Positions 36,729 to 46,141 of a DNA stretch of 64,000 nucleotides are shown here, piece after piece (positions within the stretch are counted from its first letter, which is position 1; each line of letters starts with the position of its first letter). Location of the stretch: positions 144,699-208,698 of the forward strand of contig NZ_JQEI01000009.1 in NCBI RefSeq assembly GCF_000743355.1. Reading direction: 5' to 3'. A program made the translations under genes and the position numbers. The notes under the pieces were generated by a model that saw only the letters and a list, made by a program, of their open reading frames with translations, did no database searches and had not been told where the DNA came from. This stretch comes from Serratia sp. Ag1. Its GTDB lineage: Bacteria; Pseudomonadota; Gammaproteobacteria; Enterobacterales; Enterobacteriaceae.

Positions 36729-37709
36729 ATGAAAACAATAATTACCCGCACGCTTACCGCAACCGCCCTGTTATTTGCCGCCAACCATGCGCTGGCAATT
36801 GAAGCGCCCAGCCGCACAGAATGTATCGCCCCGGCCAAACCCGGCGGCGGCTTCGATCTTACCTGTAAGCTGATCCAGGTTTCGTTACAGGAAACCAAAG
36901 CCATCGACAAGCCGATGCGCGTGACTTACATGCCCGGCGGTGTGGGGGCTGTAGCCTATAACGCCATCGTCGCCCAACGCCCGGCAGAATTCGGTACCGT
37001 GGTGGCCTTCTCTGGCGGTTCGCTGTTGAACCTGTCGCAAGGGAAATTTGGCCGCTACAACGTGGATGATGTGAAGTGGCTGGCCGCCGTGGGCACCGAT
37101 TACGGCATGATCGCGGTGCGCGCCGATTCCCCTTACAAAACGCTGAAAGATCTGATGGAGGCGTTCAAAAAAGACCCGAACAGCGTGGTATTCGGTGCTG
37201 GAGCCTCCATCGGCAGCCAGGACTGGATGAAAACCGCGTTACTGGCGCGCGAAGTGGGTATCGATCCGCACAAGATGCGTTACGTGGCGTTTGAAGGCGG
37301 CGGCGAACCGGTTACTGCACTGTTGGGCAATCACATTCAGGCAGTTTCCGGCGATCTGAGCGAAATGGTGCCACACCTGCAAGGCGATAAAATCCGCGTA
37401 CTGGCAGTGTATGCCGAAGATCGTCTGCCGGGAGAATTAGCAAGCGTTCCTACCGCCAAAGAACAGGGCTTCAATCTGGTCTGGCCGATCATCCGTGGTT
37501 TCTACGTTGGCCCGAAAGTCAGCGAAGAAGAATATCAATGGTGGATCGACACCTTCAAGAAAACCATGGCCACCGACGAATTCAAGAAGCAGCGCGATCT
37601 GCGCGGCCTGTTTGAGTTCAACATGACCGGTCAAGAACTGGATGCCTACGTGAAAAACCAGGTGGATCAGTACCGTGAGCAGGCAAAAGCGTTCGGTCTG
37701 GCCAAATAA
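36729..37709 (+). CDS. tctC: Tricarboxylate-binding protein TctC
   Basis: This periplasmic solute-binding protein of the tripartite tricarboxylate transporter (326 residues) captures citrate or a related acid. It has a signal peptide MKTIITRTLTATALLFAANH with cleavage after ALA, then the family block CIAPAKPGGGFDLTCKL and YMPGGVGAVAYN. The ATG at 36729 follows GGGA; the open frame starts 28 codons earlier. A small hairpin (CCCCG...CGGGG, 36676-36691) lies in the leader. It is the first gene of tctCBA. The exact acid is not determined by sequence. Confidence 0.92.
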   Translation: MKTIITRTLTATALLFAANHALAIEAPSRTECIAPAKPGGGFDLTCKLIQVSLQETKAIDKPMRVTYMPGGVGAVAYNAIVAQRPAEFGTVVAFSGGSLLNLSQGKFGRYNVDDVKWLAAVGTDYGMIAVRADSPYKTLKDLMEAFKKDPNSVVFGAGASIGSQDWMKTALLAREVGIDPHKMRYVAFEGGGEPVTALLGNHIQAVSGDLSEMVPHLQGDKIRVLAVYAEDRLPGELASVPTAKEQGFNLVWPIIRGFYVGPKVSEEEYQWWIDTFKKTMATDEFKKQRDLRGLFEFNMTGQELDAYVKNQVDQYREQAKAFGLAK

Positions 37710-37723
37710 CCCCGAGGCATCCT

Positions 37724-38155
37724 ATGAGCGATCGTATTTTTGCCTGTATCTGGCTGTTGCTATGTCTCAGCGGCCTATTTATCGGCTGGGGCATTCAAAG
37801 CGAATACAGCTATGAACCCCTGGGGCCACGCCCCTTCCCGCTGGCGATTCTGGGTTTGATGGCCCTGTGTGCCGTCTTACTGCTGCTACGCAGGCCACAA
37901 CTTATCGAATGGCCGCATAAACAAGTGCTGCAACGCCTGCTGGTGCTGATTATCACGTTGGTGTTGTATGCCTGGGGATTCGAGTGGCTTGGTTTCCCGC
38001 TGGCGACCGCACTACTGACCTTCAGCATCGGTCTGCTGTTCCAGGCCACGGTAATGGCCGCGTTGATCTCTGGCGCAGTGATGGGCGTGTCGTTGTTTTT
38101 CGCCTTTGATTACTTACTCGATGTCACGCTGCCGCTTGGCGTGTGGCTGAGCTAA
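37724..38155 (+). CDS. tctB: Tricarboxylate transporter small membrane subunit TctB
   Basis: This is the small inner-membrane subunit (143 residues, four predicted membrane segments) of the tripartite transporter. The family pattern YEPLGPRPFPLAILGLMAL follows the first segment. It lies 14 bases after tctC, and its end lies just before tctA, whose frame starts inside the last tctB codons. Confidence 0.9.
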   Translation: MSDRIFACIWLLLCLSGLFIGWGIQSEYSYEPLGPRPFPLAILGLMALCAVLLLLRRPQLIEWPHKQVLQRLLVLIITLVLYAWGFEWLGFPLATALLTFSIGLLFQATVMAALISGAVMGVSLFFAFDYLLDVTLPLGVWLS

Positions 38156-38166
38156 CGGGGACGATG

Positions 38167-39687
38167 ATGGAAACCTGGATGTATTTATCACAAGGGTTCG
38201 AGGTGGCGTTGATTCCACAGAACCTGATTATCGCGCTGATCGGTTGCTTCGTTGGCACCATCGTTGGCTTGTTGCCGGGCCTGGGGCCGATCAACGGCGT
38301 GGCGATCCTGCTACCGCTGGCGTTCGCGCTGAAATTACCCGCAGAATCCGCGCTGATCCTGCTGGCTACGGTGTATATCGGCTGTGAGTATGGTGGGCGT
38401 ATTTCGTCGATTCTGCTCAATGTACCGGGCGATGCGGCGGCGATCATGACCGCCCTGGATGGTTACCCGATGGCGCAGCAAGGGCGTGCCGGTGTCGCGT
38501 TGTCGATCTCGGCGGTCAGCTCTTTTGTCGGCTCCTTGATTGCCATTATAGGGATTATCCTGTTCGCCCCCCTGCTGGCACGCTGGTCGCTGGCCTTTGG
38601 CCCGGCGGAATACTTCGCGCTAATGGTGTTTGCCATCGCCTGTCTTGGCAGCATGATGAGCGAAAACCCGCTGAAATCGCTGCTGGCAGCGTTGATTGGC
38701 TTAGGGCTTGCGACGGTGGGAGTGGATGCCAATACCGGCGTTTACCGCTTCACCTTCGACAGCGTACACCTTTCCGATGGCATTCAGTTTATCGTGGTGG
38801 TGATTGGTCTGTTCTCCGTCAGTGAGATCCTGCTGATGCTGGAAAGCACCAGTTCTGGCCAGAAGCTGATCCGCAAAACCGGTCGCCTGCTGTTCAACCG
38901 CAAAGAAGCGGGCGAATGCGTTGGCCCGACGCTGCGTTCCTCATTTATCGGTTTTTTCGTCGGTATTCTGCCGGGCGCCGGGGCCACCATCGCCAGTGCG
39001 CTGACCTATATGACCGAGAAGAGAATCAGCGGCAACAGCGATTCCTTTGGTAAAGGGGATATTCGTGGCGTGGCCGCGCCGGAAGCTGCCAACAACGCGT
39101 CGGCCTGCGGTTCGTTTATCCCGATGCTGACGCTGGGAGTGCCAGGTTCCGGCACCACGGCGGTAATGATGGGTGCCTTGACGCTGTATAACATCACCCC
39201 TGGCCCGGCGATGTTCACCGAGCAACCGGACATCGTCTGGGGGCTGATCGCCGCCCTGCTGATCGCCAACGTGATGCTGCTGATCATGAACATCCCGCTG
39301 ATCGGTCTGTTCACCCGCATGCTGACCGTACCGCTGTGGTTCCTGGTGCCAGCCATTGCTGCCATTTCAGCCGTTGGGGTTTATGCCGTACACAGCACCA
39401 CTTTCGATCTGCTGCTGATGGTCGGGCTTGGGGTGTTTGGCTACCTGTTGCGGAAGATGCACTTCCCGATGTCGCCGTTGATTCTGGGTTTTGTGCTGGG
39501 GGAAATGCTGGAGCAGAACCTGCGCCGTGCTCTGTCAATCAGCAACGGTGAATTCAGCATCCTGTGGAGCAGTACGATTGCACAATGCCTGTTGGTGCTG
39601 GCCGTTGCCGTACTGGCGCTGCCGCCGTTGCTGCGCAAATTGCGCAAGCGCCGCAGTATTACCGTCGAGGCTGCCAAGGTAGAGTAA
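38167..39687 (+). CDS. tctA: Tricarboxylate transporter large membrane subunit TctA
   Basis: This is the large inner-membrane subunit (506 residues, about 11-12 membrane segments) of the tripartite transporter. The two family motifs are present: GLLPGLGPINGVAILLPLAF near residue 38 and GILPGAGATIASALTYMTEK near 265. GDAAAIMTALDGYPMAQQG and ASACGSFIPMLTLGVPGSGTTA are also visible. Two ATGs (38164 and 38167) are possible; the second has GGGGA at the better distance. A terminator follows. Confidence 0.93.
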   Translation: METWMYLSQGFEVALIPQNLIIALIGCFVGTIVGLLPGLGPINGVAILLPLAFALKLPAESALILLATVYIGCEYGGRISSILLNVPGDAAAIMTALDGYPMAQQGRAGVALSISAVSSFVGSLIAIIGIILFAPLLARWSLAFGPAEYFALMVFAIACLGSMMSENPLKSLLAALIGLGLATVGVDANTGVYRFTFDSVHLSDGIQFIVVVIGLFSVSEILLMLESTSSGQKLIRKTGRLLFNRKEAGECVGPTLRSSFIGFFVGILPGAGATIASALTYMTEKRISGNSDSFGKGDIRGVAAPEAANNASACGSFIPMLTLGVPGSGTTAVMMGALTLYNITPGPAMFTEQPDIVWGLIAALLIANVMLLIMNIPLIGLFTRMLTVPLWFLVPAIAAISAVGVYAVHSTTFDLLLMVGLGVFGYLLRKMHFPMSPLILGFVLGEMLEQNLRRALSISNGEFSILWSSTIAQCLLVLAVAVLALPPLLRKLRKRRSITVEAAKVE

Positions 39688-39693
39688 TGACTC

Positions 39694-39716
39694 AAAGGGG
39701 CCATCAGGGCCCCTTT
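39694..39716. terminator. Bidirectional terminator after tctA
   Basis: AAAGGGGCC (39694-39702) and GGCCCCTTT (39708-39716) are perfect arms with an ATCAG loop, between the convergent tctA and EamA genes. Confidence 0.8.
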
Positions 39717-39717
39717 C

Positions 39718-40707
39718 TCACCCTTCACGCTTTCTTAACATCAGTACCCCACCCATTACCAGCGCACTGCCGAGCAGTTGTAGCTGATTCATATTCTCGC
39801 CCAGCAGGAAATAAGCAATCACTGCGGTAAACACCAATTCCAACGACAGGATTAAATTGGCTATCGCCAGCGGCAGGGTTTTCAGGCTGATATTATACAG
39901 GCCGAATCCCAGCAACGTCGGCCCGGCGGCTAAGGTGAGCAACAACAGCCAACCGCTCCACTGAATGCCTTGTGCCCCCTGCGAAAGAAACCACAGATCG
40001 CCGCTCATCCCCTGCAATGCCGCCAGCGGGAAAAACACCAGCATGGTATTAAAAAGCCACTGATAAACCGCAGAGAAACCGAACACATACAGAATGGTGT
40101 TCCACACCGGGTAGCGCCGTTCGCTGGCAATGCGCCCGCCGAGGGTATACAGGGTATAACCGACACCGGACAGCATACCGACCACCAACCCCAGCAGATC
40201 AAAGCGGCTGTTGCCCATGCTGTCACCATTGCTCACCAGGAAACACCCACCCAAGCTGACCACGATCACCAGCAGTTCACGCGGGCTAAGACGCTCGCTG
40301 TACATCACCCAACCGAGAAACAGGGTAAAACCCACCGAGCAATAAGTCAGGATAGTGGCTACTGAAGCGCCGTTCAGGGCCACCGACAGCGTCCACAAAC
40401 CGTTAAACAGCGCCAGCAGCAAGCCGTAACCGGCATAGAACCATACCTGCTCGCGGCGCAGACGCGCCCATTCTGGCCTGAACAGCAACAATAGCGGTAA
40501 CAGCACCAAAGCCACCAGCGCCGCACGCCAAAAGGCCAGCACGAAGGTCGGCAGATGAAAATACTCCGTCAGCGCCCGGATAATAATCGCGGTAAATGCC
40601 AACAACATGGCACTGATAATGGCGATCGCATAACCCTGGCTTCTGCCTGCTAAAACGCGCCCGGCACCTAATTGCGATGCGGCGGAAATCCCCGTTGGTG
40701 ATGACAT
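39718..40707 (-). CDS. EamA/DMT-family transporter
   Basis: This is an inner-membrane transporter of the drug/metabolite superfamily, 329 residues with ten predicted membrane segments after an N-terminal tail of about 25 residues. It has TEYFHLPTFVLAFWRAALVALVLLPLLL in the first repeat and LILSLELVFTAVIAYFLLGENM in the second, the usual final signature. It is divergent from a MocR regulator across 170 bases. MocR-type proteins often control such an adjacent carrier. The substrate is unknown; a vitamin B6 or amino acid link would be only a guess. Confidence 0.87.
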   Translation of the reverse strand: MSSPTGISAASQLGAGRVLAGRSQGYAIAIISAMLLAFTAIIIRALTEYFHLPTFVLAFWRAALVALVLLPLLLLFRPEWARLRREQVWFYAGYGLLLALFNGLWTLSVALNGASVATILTYCSVGFTLFLGWVMYSERLSPRELLVIVVSLGGCFLVSNGDSMGNSRFDLLGLVVGMLSGVGYTLYTLGGRIASERRYPVWNTILYVFGFSAVYQWLFNTMLVFFPLAALQGMSGDLWFLSQGAQGIQWSGWLLLLTLAAGPTLLGFGLYNISLKTLPLAIANLILSLELVFTAVIAYFLLGENMNQLQLLGSALVMGGVLMLRKREG

Positions 40708-40877
40708 AGCGCCCTCAAATCTTCGTCAGCTAACTCTCTGGCTCAAGATTCTAACGCGGCCATATTTTGCCACCATAGCCACTTTACCCCAATGTTATAC
40801 AGGCCACTTTTTTCTGCTTAACGCCCGCTAATAATGGGATATATTAAAAATCACTTTCAGCGACCGGGCCAGTTTGC

Positions 40878-42332
40878 ATGCATATTCCGTTAGATCGTCA
40901 GCAGGATATTCCGCTGTATCTGCAAATCGAGGAAGCGCTACGCCGCGCCATCTTGAGCGGCACCTTTGCCGCTGGCGACAAACTGCCTTCAACACGCAGC
41001 CTGGCCGCCAAACTGTCCGTCAGTCGCCTGACGGTGGAAAACGCCTACGCCGAACTGACAGCCAAAGGATTGTTGCAGCAATGGCGCGGCAGCGGGGCCT
41101 ATGTTCATCATCTGCAACCCGTTGCCCTTCCGCAGCCGCCGCTGCTGCGTGAACCGTTCCCACTTGAGCGTTTCACCACCGCCACCTCCCGGCTGGATGG
41201 CTACCCGGATATCCCCTTACCAGAGCACATCATCAATTTTGCCGCCGGAGTGGGCAGTTCCAAAGTGTTCCCGCTGGAGGAGTTCCGCAAAATTCTGCTG
41301 TCGATCCTCAGCCGCCATGCGGAAGAAGCGTTCAGCTACGGTGATTACTGCGGTTACTATCCGCTGCGCGATACCTTGGGGCGCATTCTGACCACACAGG
41401 GCATTCCCACTCGCGCCGAACAGGTGTTGATCACCAACGGCTCACAGCACGCCATCAGCCTGATTTTCCAGACGCTGTTGCAGCCGGGCGACACGGTGAT
41501 CGTCGAAGAACCCACCTATGCCGAAGCCCTGGGCCTGCTGCGCCTGCACCGCATCAACATTGTTTCCGTTCCCAGCGATCGGCACGGTATGTGCGTTGAC
41601 CTGCTGCCTGCGCTGATCGAGCAACATCGCCCCAAAATGATCTACACCATTCCCAACTTCAATAACCCGACCGGTCGCTGCCTGAGTGAAGCACGCCGCC
41701 ACCGTTTGCTGGCCTTGGCGCAGCAGGCAGGTTTGGTGATTCTGGAGGACGATTTTGTCGGCGATCTGCGTTATAACGGCAAAAGCTTGCCCTCGCTACG
41801 CGCCTTGGCTGCACCGGGTACGGTGATTTACGTCAGCACCTTTTCCAAAATGTTATTGCCCAGTATGCGTATCGGCTATCTGGTCGCCGACAGCGAGCAT
41901 TACCTGCGCTTGTCAACGCTGAAACACGTTGACAGCTTCACCAGTTCCAACCTGATCCAACGGGCTCTGGATGCTTTTGTCACCGTTGGTCGCTATGAAA
42001 AACAGCTACGTCGGGCGGGAAGGGTTTATCGCCTGCACCGCGATACGATGGTGGCAGCATTACAACGGCACTTGCCTGCAGGCTGCCGGTTTGAGGTGCC
42101 GGAAGGAGGGCTGTTTATCTGGCTGCAACTGCCAGATTCTCTCACCACTGCGGCACTGATGCCCACCGCCTGGCAGCAGGGCGTCACCTTTGCACGCGGT
42201 GAATGCTTCCATGCCGATGAAGCGCGTGGAGCGCAGGGGTTGCGGCTGAATTTTGCCGCCAACACGCCGGAGCTGATCGAGGAAGGGATCGCCCGCTTAA
42301 GCCGGGCGATCATAGAGGTGCAAAAAAGTTAA
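40878..42332 (+). CDS. MocR-type (GntR/aminotransferase) regulator
   Basis: This PLP-dependent regulator has 484 residues. The N-terminal GntR winged helix covers about 10-75 (PLYLQIEEALRRAILSGTFAAGDKLPSTR). It is fused to a class I aminotransferase-like domain (about 110-475) with ITNGSQHAISLIFQTLL, YTIPNFNNPTGRCLS and the PLP-lysine block VSTFSKMLLPSMRIGY. It is divergent from the EamA gene at 40707, its likely target. Its 3' end overlaps that of scsD by 4 bases in convergent direction. Confidence 0.9.
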   Translation: MHIPLDRQQDIPLYLQIEEALRRAILSGTFAAGDKLPSTRSLAAKLSVSRLTVENAYAELTAKGLLQQWRGSGAYVHHLQPVALPQPPLLREPFPLERFTTATSRLDGYPDIPLPEHIINFAAGVGSSKVFPLEEFRKILLSILSRHAEEAFSYGDYCGYYPLRDTLGRILTTQGIPTRAEQVLITNGSQHAISLIFQTLLQPGDTVIVEEPTYAEALGLLRLHRINIVSVPSDRHGMCVDLLPALIEQHRPKMIYTIPNFNNPTGRCLSEARRHRLLALAQQAGLVILEDDFVGDLRYNGKSLPSLRALAAPGTVIYVSTFSKMLLPSMRIGYLVADSEHYLRLSTLKHVDSFTSSNLIQRALDAFVTVGRYEKQLRRAGRVYRLHRDTMVAALQRHLPAGCRFEVPEGGLFIWLQLPDSLTTAALMPTAWQQGVTFARGECFHADEARGAQGLRLNFAANTPELIEEGIARLSRAIIEVQKS

Positions 42333-42829
42333 AGCGCGGCCCACCAGAGCCGCAGCTTCATGCCCCAATAGCTGGTCCAGCCGGTGGTGCTCTGCACCAC
42401 CCTGCCTTGTGAAATCACCACCAAGGTTGGCGTCACCCCGACCTGCCACTGCGCCGATAACGCCCCGAATGGATCGTTAACCACCGGCAGTTGTAGCTGC
42501 TTACGCGCCAAGAACTGCTCCACCTGCTGGTTATCACCAGAGCGCAGCGCCACGCTCAGTACATTGCCGCCGTTGGCCGCCAGTTTGGCAACGCTTGGCG
42601 TCGTAAAGCGGCAAATGGTGCACCAGCTTGCCCAGAAGTAAACCAGCAGCGGCTTGTGCTGGCTGAGCTCGGCCAACGATACCTGTTCGCCGTCGAGCGT
42701 TGCCAGCATCTGCTGATTGAACGCCAGCGGTGCCTGCGGCGCACGCAGCCAATCCATCACCAGCATGGTAGCCAACACTATCAGTGCCAAAACCAGCAGT
42801 TCACGTGCCCAACGCCTTAATCTAGCCAT
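42329..42829 (-). CDS. scsD: Suppressor of copper sensitivity ScsD, thioredoxin-like
   Basis: This is a membrane-anchored periplasmic thioredoxin-like protein (TlpA type, 166 residues). It has one N-terminal membrane segment (LLVLALIVLATMLVMDWL, about residues 11-28) and the redox motif WASWCTIC near residue 70. A cis-Pro is in VGVTPTLVVI. It is the last gene of scsABCD, overlapping scsC by 8 bases. The family name comes from copper-sensitive E. coli rescued by Salmonella scs genes. Confidence 0.9.
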   Translation of the reverse strand: MARLRRWARELLVLALIVLATMLVMDWLRAPQAPLAFNQQMLATLDGEQVSLAELSQHKPLLVYFWASWCTICRFTTPSVAKLAANGGNVLSVALRSGDNQQVEQFLARKQLQLPVVNDPFGALSAQWQVGVTPTLVVISQGRVVQSTTGWTSYWGMKLRLWWAAL

Positions 42830-43526
42830 TTTTCGCCTTTGCCAACTGTTGTTTCACTATCGTCTCCAGCTCTGCATAAGATACCGCTCCCGGTAAGATC
42901 TGGTCGCCGATCACCGTGGCAGGCGTACCCTGCACTCCCAACTGTTCTGCCAATTGCATATTGGCACGTAGCGTAGTCAGGCTTTGCTCACTGGGCGTCA
43001 CTGGCGCAACGCCGGTTTTCTGCTGAGCCGCCGCAATGCTGGCATTATCGTGCAAACCCTTTTTCGCCATCAGGCGTTGATGCAGCGCCCAGAATTGTTC
43101 CGGGTGCTGCTGCCAGGTGGTTAGCGCAACGCGGGCCGAGGCGATCGAACTTTCCCCCTTGAATGGCACCAGTTTCATCACCAACGCCACCTCGGGATAT
43201 TGCTTGACGATCTTCTCCAGCAACGGATCAAACTGTTTGCAGTACGGGCAGTTATAGTCGGTAAAAACCACCAGCGTCAGCTTGGCATTTTTGGCCCCCA
43301 AGCGCGGGCTGGCTGGATCGTTAAACAGGTTTTCTTCCTGCTGTTTGAGCAACTGCTTGCTGGCCTGCTGCTGCCAGGCGTTAGCTGCCTCGGCCAGAAT
43401 CTCTGGGTTAGCCACCAGCGTTTCGCGGATCAGCACCTTAAGCCGTGCCTCCTGCTCGGCAGTAAAAGGGGCTGCGGCCCAAGCTGGGGCGATCATCAAC
43501 ATCAGCAGGAGCAGTAATGTTTTCAT
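42822..43526 (-). CDS. scsC: Suppressor of copper sensitivity ScsC, DsbA-like
   Basis: This periplasmic disulfide enzyme of the DsbA/DsbG type has 234 residues, with a signal peptide ending APAWA/AAP. A charged N-terminal extension of about 60 residues probably drives oligomer formation. The redox centre is FTDYNCPYCKQFDPLL, and a cis-Pro is in GVQGTPATVIGD. ScsB is expected to keep it reduced. Its ATG overlaps the scsB stop (ATGA), so the two are translationally coupled. Confidence 0.91.
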   Translation of the reverse strand: MKTLLLLLMLMIAPAWAAAPFTAEQEARLKVLIRETLVANPEILAEAANAWQQQASKQLLKQQEENLFNDPASPRLGAKNAKLTLVVFTDYNCPYCKQFDPLLEKIVKQYPEVALVMKLVPFKGESSIASARVALTTWQQHPEQFWALHQRLMAKKGLHDNASIAAAQQKTGVAPVTPSEQSLTTLRANMQLAEQLGVQGTPATVIGDQILPGAVSYAELETIVKQQLAKAKNG

Positions 43527-45547
43527 GGTTCGGTTCCTTGGGCGGTGGAGAGGGCTTGCAACACGGCGTCACGGCTTAACAGCGGTGACATCACTTCACC
43601 GTTCGGGCTACCGGGGCCATAGATTTGGTTGAACGGGATCCCGGCGCTCCCACGCTGTTGCAAGAAAGCGGAGATCGCCGCGGATGGGCGGCTCCAGTCA
43701 CCGCGCAGCGCCACCACATCGTCGGCACTCAGCGCTTTTTGCACGTCATCACGCATCAATACGTTGAGCTTGTTGACTTTACAGGTCACACACCAATCGG
43801 CGGTCACATCAATAAACACCCGCTTATGCTGCGTCAACGCCTGGGTGATGGCCTGTTCGGACAACGGTTGCCAGTTGATCTTGTCATGCAGAGGTTGCCG
43901 CCACAGGCCCGCGCTGAACGAGCCGATCAGCAGTGCCAACCCTACCAGCAGCATTACGCTGGTGGCGGTTCGCCACCCAAGCCGCCGCCAAATCGCCAGC
44001 AGCAGCCCCAACATCAACACCGCACCCGCAATCAGCGTGAGTTGCTTCCCGATATGGTTGCTCAGCAGGCTAAGTAACCACAGCGAAGACAACAACATCA
44101 GCAGGCCAAGCGCCAGGCGCATACCGTTCATCCAGCGGCCTGGGCGCGGTAAACGCAGCGCTAATGCAGGCCAGGCGGCGATAAACAGCCAGGGCAAACT
44201 CATGCCAATCCCCAGCGCGACAAACATGCCCCACAGCACCGGCAACGGAGCCGCCAAGGCAAACGCCACCGCCGTTCCCAGAAAAGGAGCGGAACATGGC
44301 GTCGCCAGCAGCGTAGCAAAAGCGCCCTGCCAGAAATGCCCGCTCAGACCATTGCCGTTATGGGTTGCCAGCCGGGTATTGAGTGCAGAAGAGAGTTGCA
44401 GGTGGAACAGGCCGAATAGGTTGGCGCTGAACAGCAACGTCACCAACACCATAAAACCGATAAACCACGGATTCTGGAACTGAATGCCCCAACCCAGTGC
44501 GTGATTACTTAGCCGCAACAGCGTCATCAGCAACGCCAAGGCCATAAACGACGCCACGATGCCGCCGGAAGAGGCCAGGAACTGCAGACGCACGCTGCGG
44601 CGATCGCGGTGCTCCACCTGCAAAATCGAACCCAGTTTCATTCCCAATACCGGCAACACACAGGGCATCAGGTTAAGGATAAAACCACCGGCCAGCGCCA
44701 TCAGCACCGCCTGCCACAGTGGAAATCCGCTTACCGGCGATAAACCGAGCGGAGCACCGACGGTTAACGTGGCCTCCTGAGCCACTCCACCGTCACTGAC
44801 CACCAGCCGCAGCGTTTTACCACGCAGGTCAGGGGCCGCCTCGCCCCAGCCGTCGCTGACCGGGATGCGTGCCTGTAGCTGCGCGCCATTGTGGCTCACC
44901 TTGGGGTGGCCCAGAGAGGCATCCTCTAGCGTGTCGAAGAACAGCTCCGGCTGTTGCCAACCCGCCGCACGTTCGGCGCTGATTTGCAATTCACCGTTCT
45001 GATAACCGGCCCGGACGCTGTCCACCATCCCGCTGGCGATCGGCACCTGCCCCATCGCCTGAGCAAAGTCGTGGTTGAACTGTGCATCATTGGGCGCGCT
45101 GAGATCCAGGCTGAACGGGTAATCGGTCAGCACACAGACGTTGCTACAGGTCGAGAGCGTCAGCGTGCCCGCAAGTTGGCGTGGTATCGGCCTTTTCAGC
45201 ACTATCGGTAACGTCACGCGATCGTGATAGCCCTGAGTAGAAATACCGCCTACATCAAAACGTTGGGGAACCGGCCAGAACCAGGTGGCAACTGGGGGAT
45301 CGCCCTGCCAGGCGATCTTGGGTGCAATACCGCCTTCCCCCGGCGAGCGCCAATAGGTTTTCCAGCCCTTTTCCAGTTCAACAGTCAGCAATACGCGTGT
45401 TTCAACGCCGTTGCTGGTATCGGCACGCAGCCTGACTTTAGCGTGCTGGTTTTGTGGACTTTGCAGCCAACCGCTGTCCGCCGCCTGTGACGCAGGCAAC
45501 CACAGCCATAATAGGCAAGCCAACGCCAGCCTGATGATATTCAACAT
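43523..45547 (-). CDS. scsB: Suppressor of copper sensitivity ScsB, DsbD-like electron transporter
   Basis: This inner-membrane protein of 674 residues brings reducing power from cytoplasmic thioredoxin to periplasmic ScsC. After a signal peptide comes an N-terminal periplasmic domain with the TCSNVC pair near 140. It is followed by eight predicted membrane segments with the redox cysteines in NLMPCVLPVLGMK and ATPCSAPFLGTA. The C-terminal thioredoxin domain has DWCVTCKVN. The ATG at 45547 has GGAGAAG 5 bases upstream; the frame begins 7 codons earlier. It belongs to the scsABCD operon. Confidence 0.93.
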   Translation of the reverse strand: MLNIIRLALACLLWLWLPASQAADSGWLQSPQNQHAKVRLRADTSNGVETRVLLTVELEKGWKTYWRSPGEGGIAPKIAWQGDPPVATWFWPVPQRFDVGGISTQGYHDRVTLPIVLKRPIPRQLAGTLTLSTCSNVCVLTDYPFSLDLSAPNDAQFNHDFAQAMGQVPIASGMVDSVRAGYQNGELQISAERAAGWQQPELFFDTLEDASLGHPKVSHNGAQLQARIPVSDGWGEAAPDLRGKTLRLVVSDGGVAQEATLTVGAPLGLSPVSGFPLWQAVLMALAGGFILNLMPCVLPVLGMKLGSILQVEHRDRRSVRLQFLASSGGIVASFMALALLMTLLRLSNHALGWGIQFQNPWFIGFMVLVTLLFSANLFGLFHLQLSSALNTRLATHNGNGLSGHFWQGAFATLLATPCSAPFLGTAVAFALAAPLPVLWGMFVALGIGMSLPWLFIAAWPALALRLPRPGRWMNGMRLALGLLMLLSSLWLLSLLSNHIGKQLTLIAGAVLMLGLLLAIWRRLGWRTATSVMLLVGLALLIGSFSAGLWRQPLHDKINWQPLSEQAITQALTQHKRVFIDVTADWCVTCKVNKLNVLMRDDVQKALSADDVVALRGDWSRPSAAISAFLQQRGSAGIPFNQIYGPGSPNGEVMSPLLSRDAVLQALSTAQGTEP

Positions 45548-45597
45548 GTTTCTTCTCCATAAATTCATTAATCACCGAATAAAAACGCGGGATTAAC

Positions 45598-45960
45598 TCA
45601 TTCATGAAACACGCATAATCGAAGATGAACCCTGAGGGTGCTAGGGGAGATCGCTCGCAGAGGTGGGAAACGCAAACGTGGAGCAAGAATCGGGATCAAC
45701 AGCACCAGCAGCAGGCCAAAGGCAAACAGCGCGGCTTCAAACATCACTGGCGGTGCCGCCAACAACGATTTGGCGCTCAGTTCACAGGGGGTGGCTGCAG
45801 TTTCAGCCTCATCCGCAGCAAGCGGCGATAAGCTGGTATTCGCGGCAGGAAGATTCAATTGCAACGCATGCAAACCCGCCATGCGCTGTGTGATGCAGGT
45901 CAGCATCACCAGACAAGCCAAGCATAAAAACCACTTTGCAATCCGCTGACGATTTATCAT
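45598..45960 (-). CDS. scsA: Suppressor of copper sensitivity ScsA-like membrane protein
   Basis: This is a small membrane protein of 120 residues. It has an N-terminal membrane segment (WFLCLACLVMLTCI, about 10-25), then TQRMAGLHALQLNL, a periplasmic loop with TPCELSAKSL, and a second membrane segment (about 72-92, ALFAFGLLLVLLIPILA). A Pro/Arg-rich tail follows. The layout and position before scsB resemble Salmonella ScsA, which is linked to copper and peroxide tolerance. The assignment rests on size, position and a few remembered motifs. GGGAA lies 5 bases before the ATG. Confidence 0.75.
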   Translation of the reverse strand: MINRQRIAKWFLCLACLVMLTCITQRMAGLHALQLNLPAANTSLSPLAADEAETAATPCELSAKSLLAAPPVMFEAALFAFGLLLVLLIPILAPRLRFPPLRAISPSTLRVHLRLCVFHE

Positions 45961-45974
45961 GGCGTTCCCAATTT

Positions 45975-46012
45975 CGTATCTGCGCTTATCTTAGCGGCGT
46001 AAACCAGATACG
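45975..46012. promoter_or_regulatory. Inverted repeat upstream of scsABCD
   Basis: CGTATCTG (45975-45982) and CAGATACG (46005-46012) are perfect 8-base arms 22 bases apart, just upstream of scsA. They may be an operator for the scs operon; the regulator is not identified. Confidence 0.4.
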
Positions 46013-46141
46013 CAACGATTGGCCTGTAAAGAAATGTCTGGCGAGCGGTATTGGTGGCCGTGAATTACAGGTATCATAATTGATTAAACCTGCGCTTCTT
46101 GCCGGGTATGCCGATTCTCTTTGCCGCACAGGACGGGTGAT

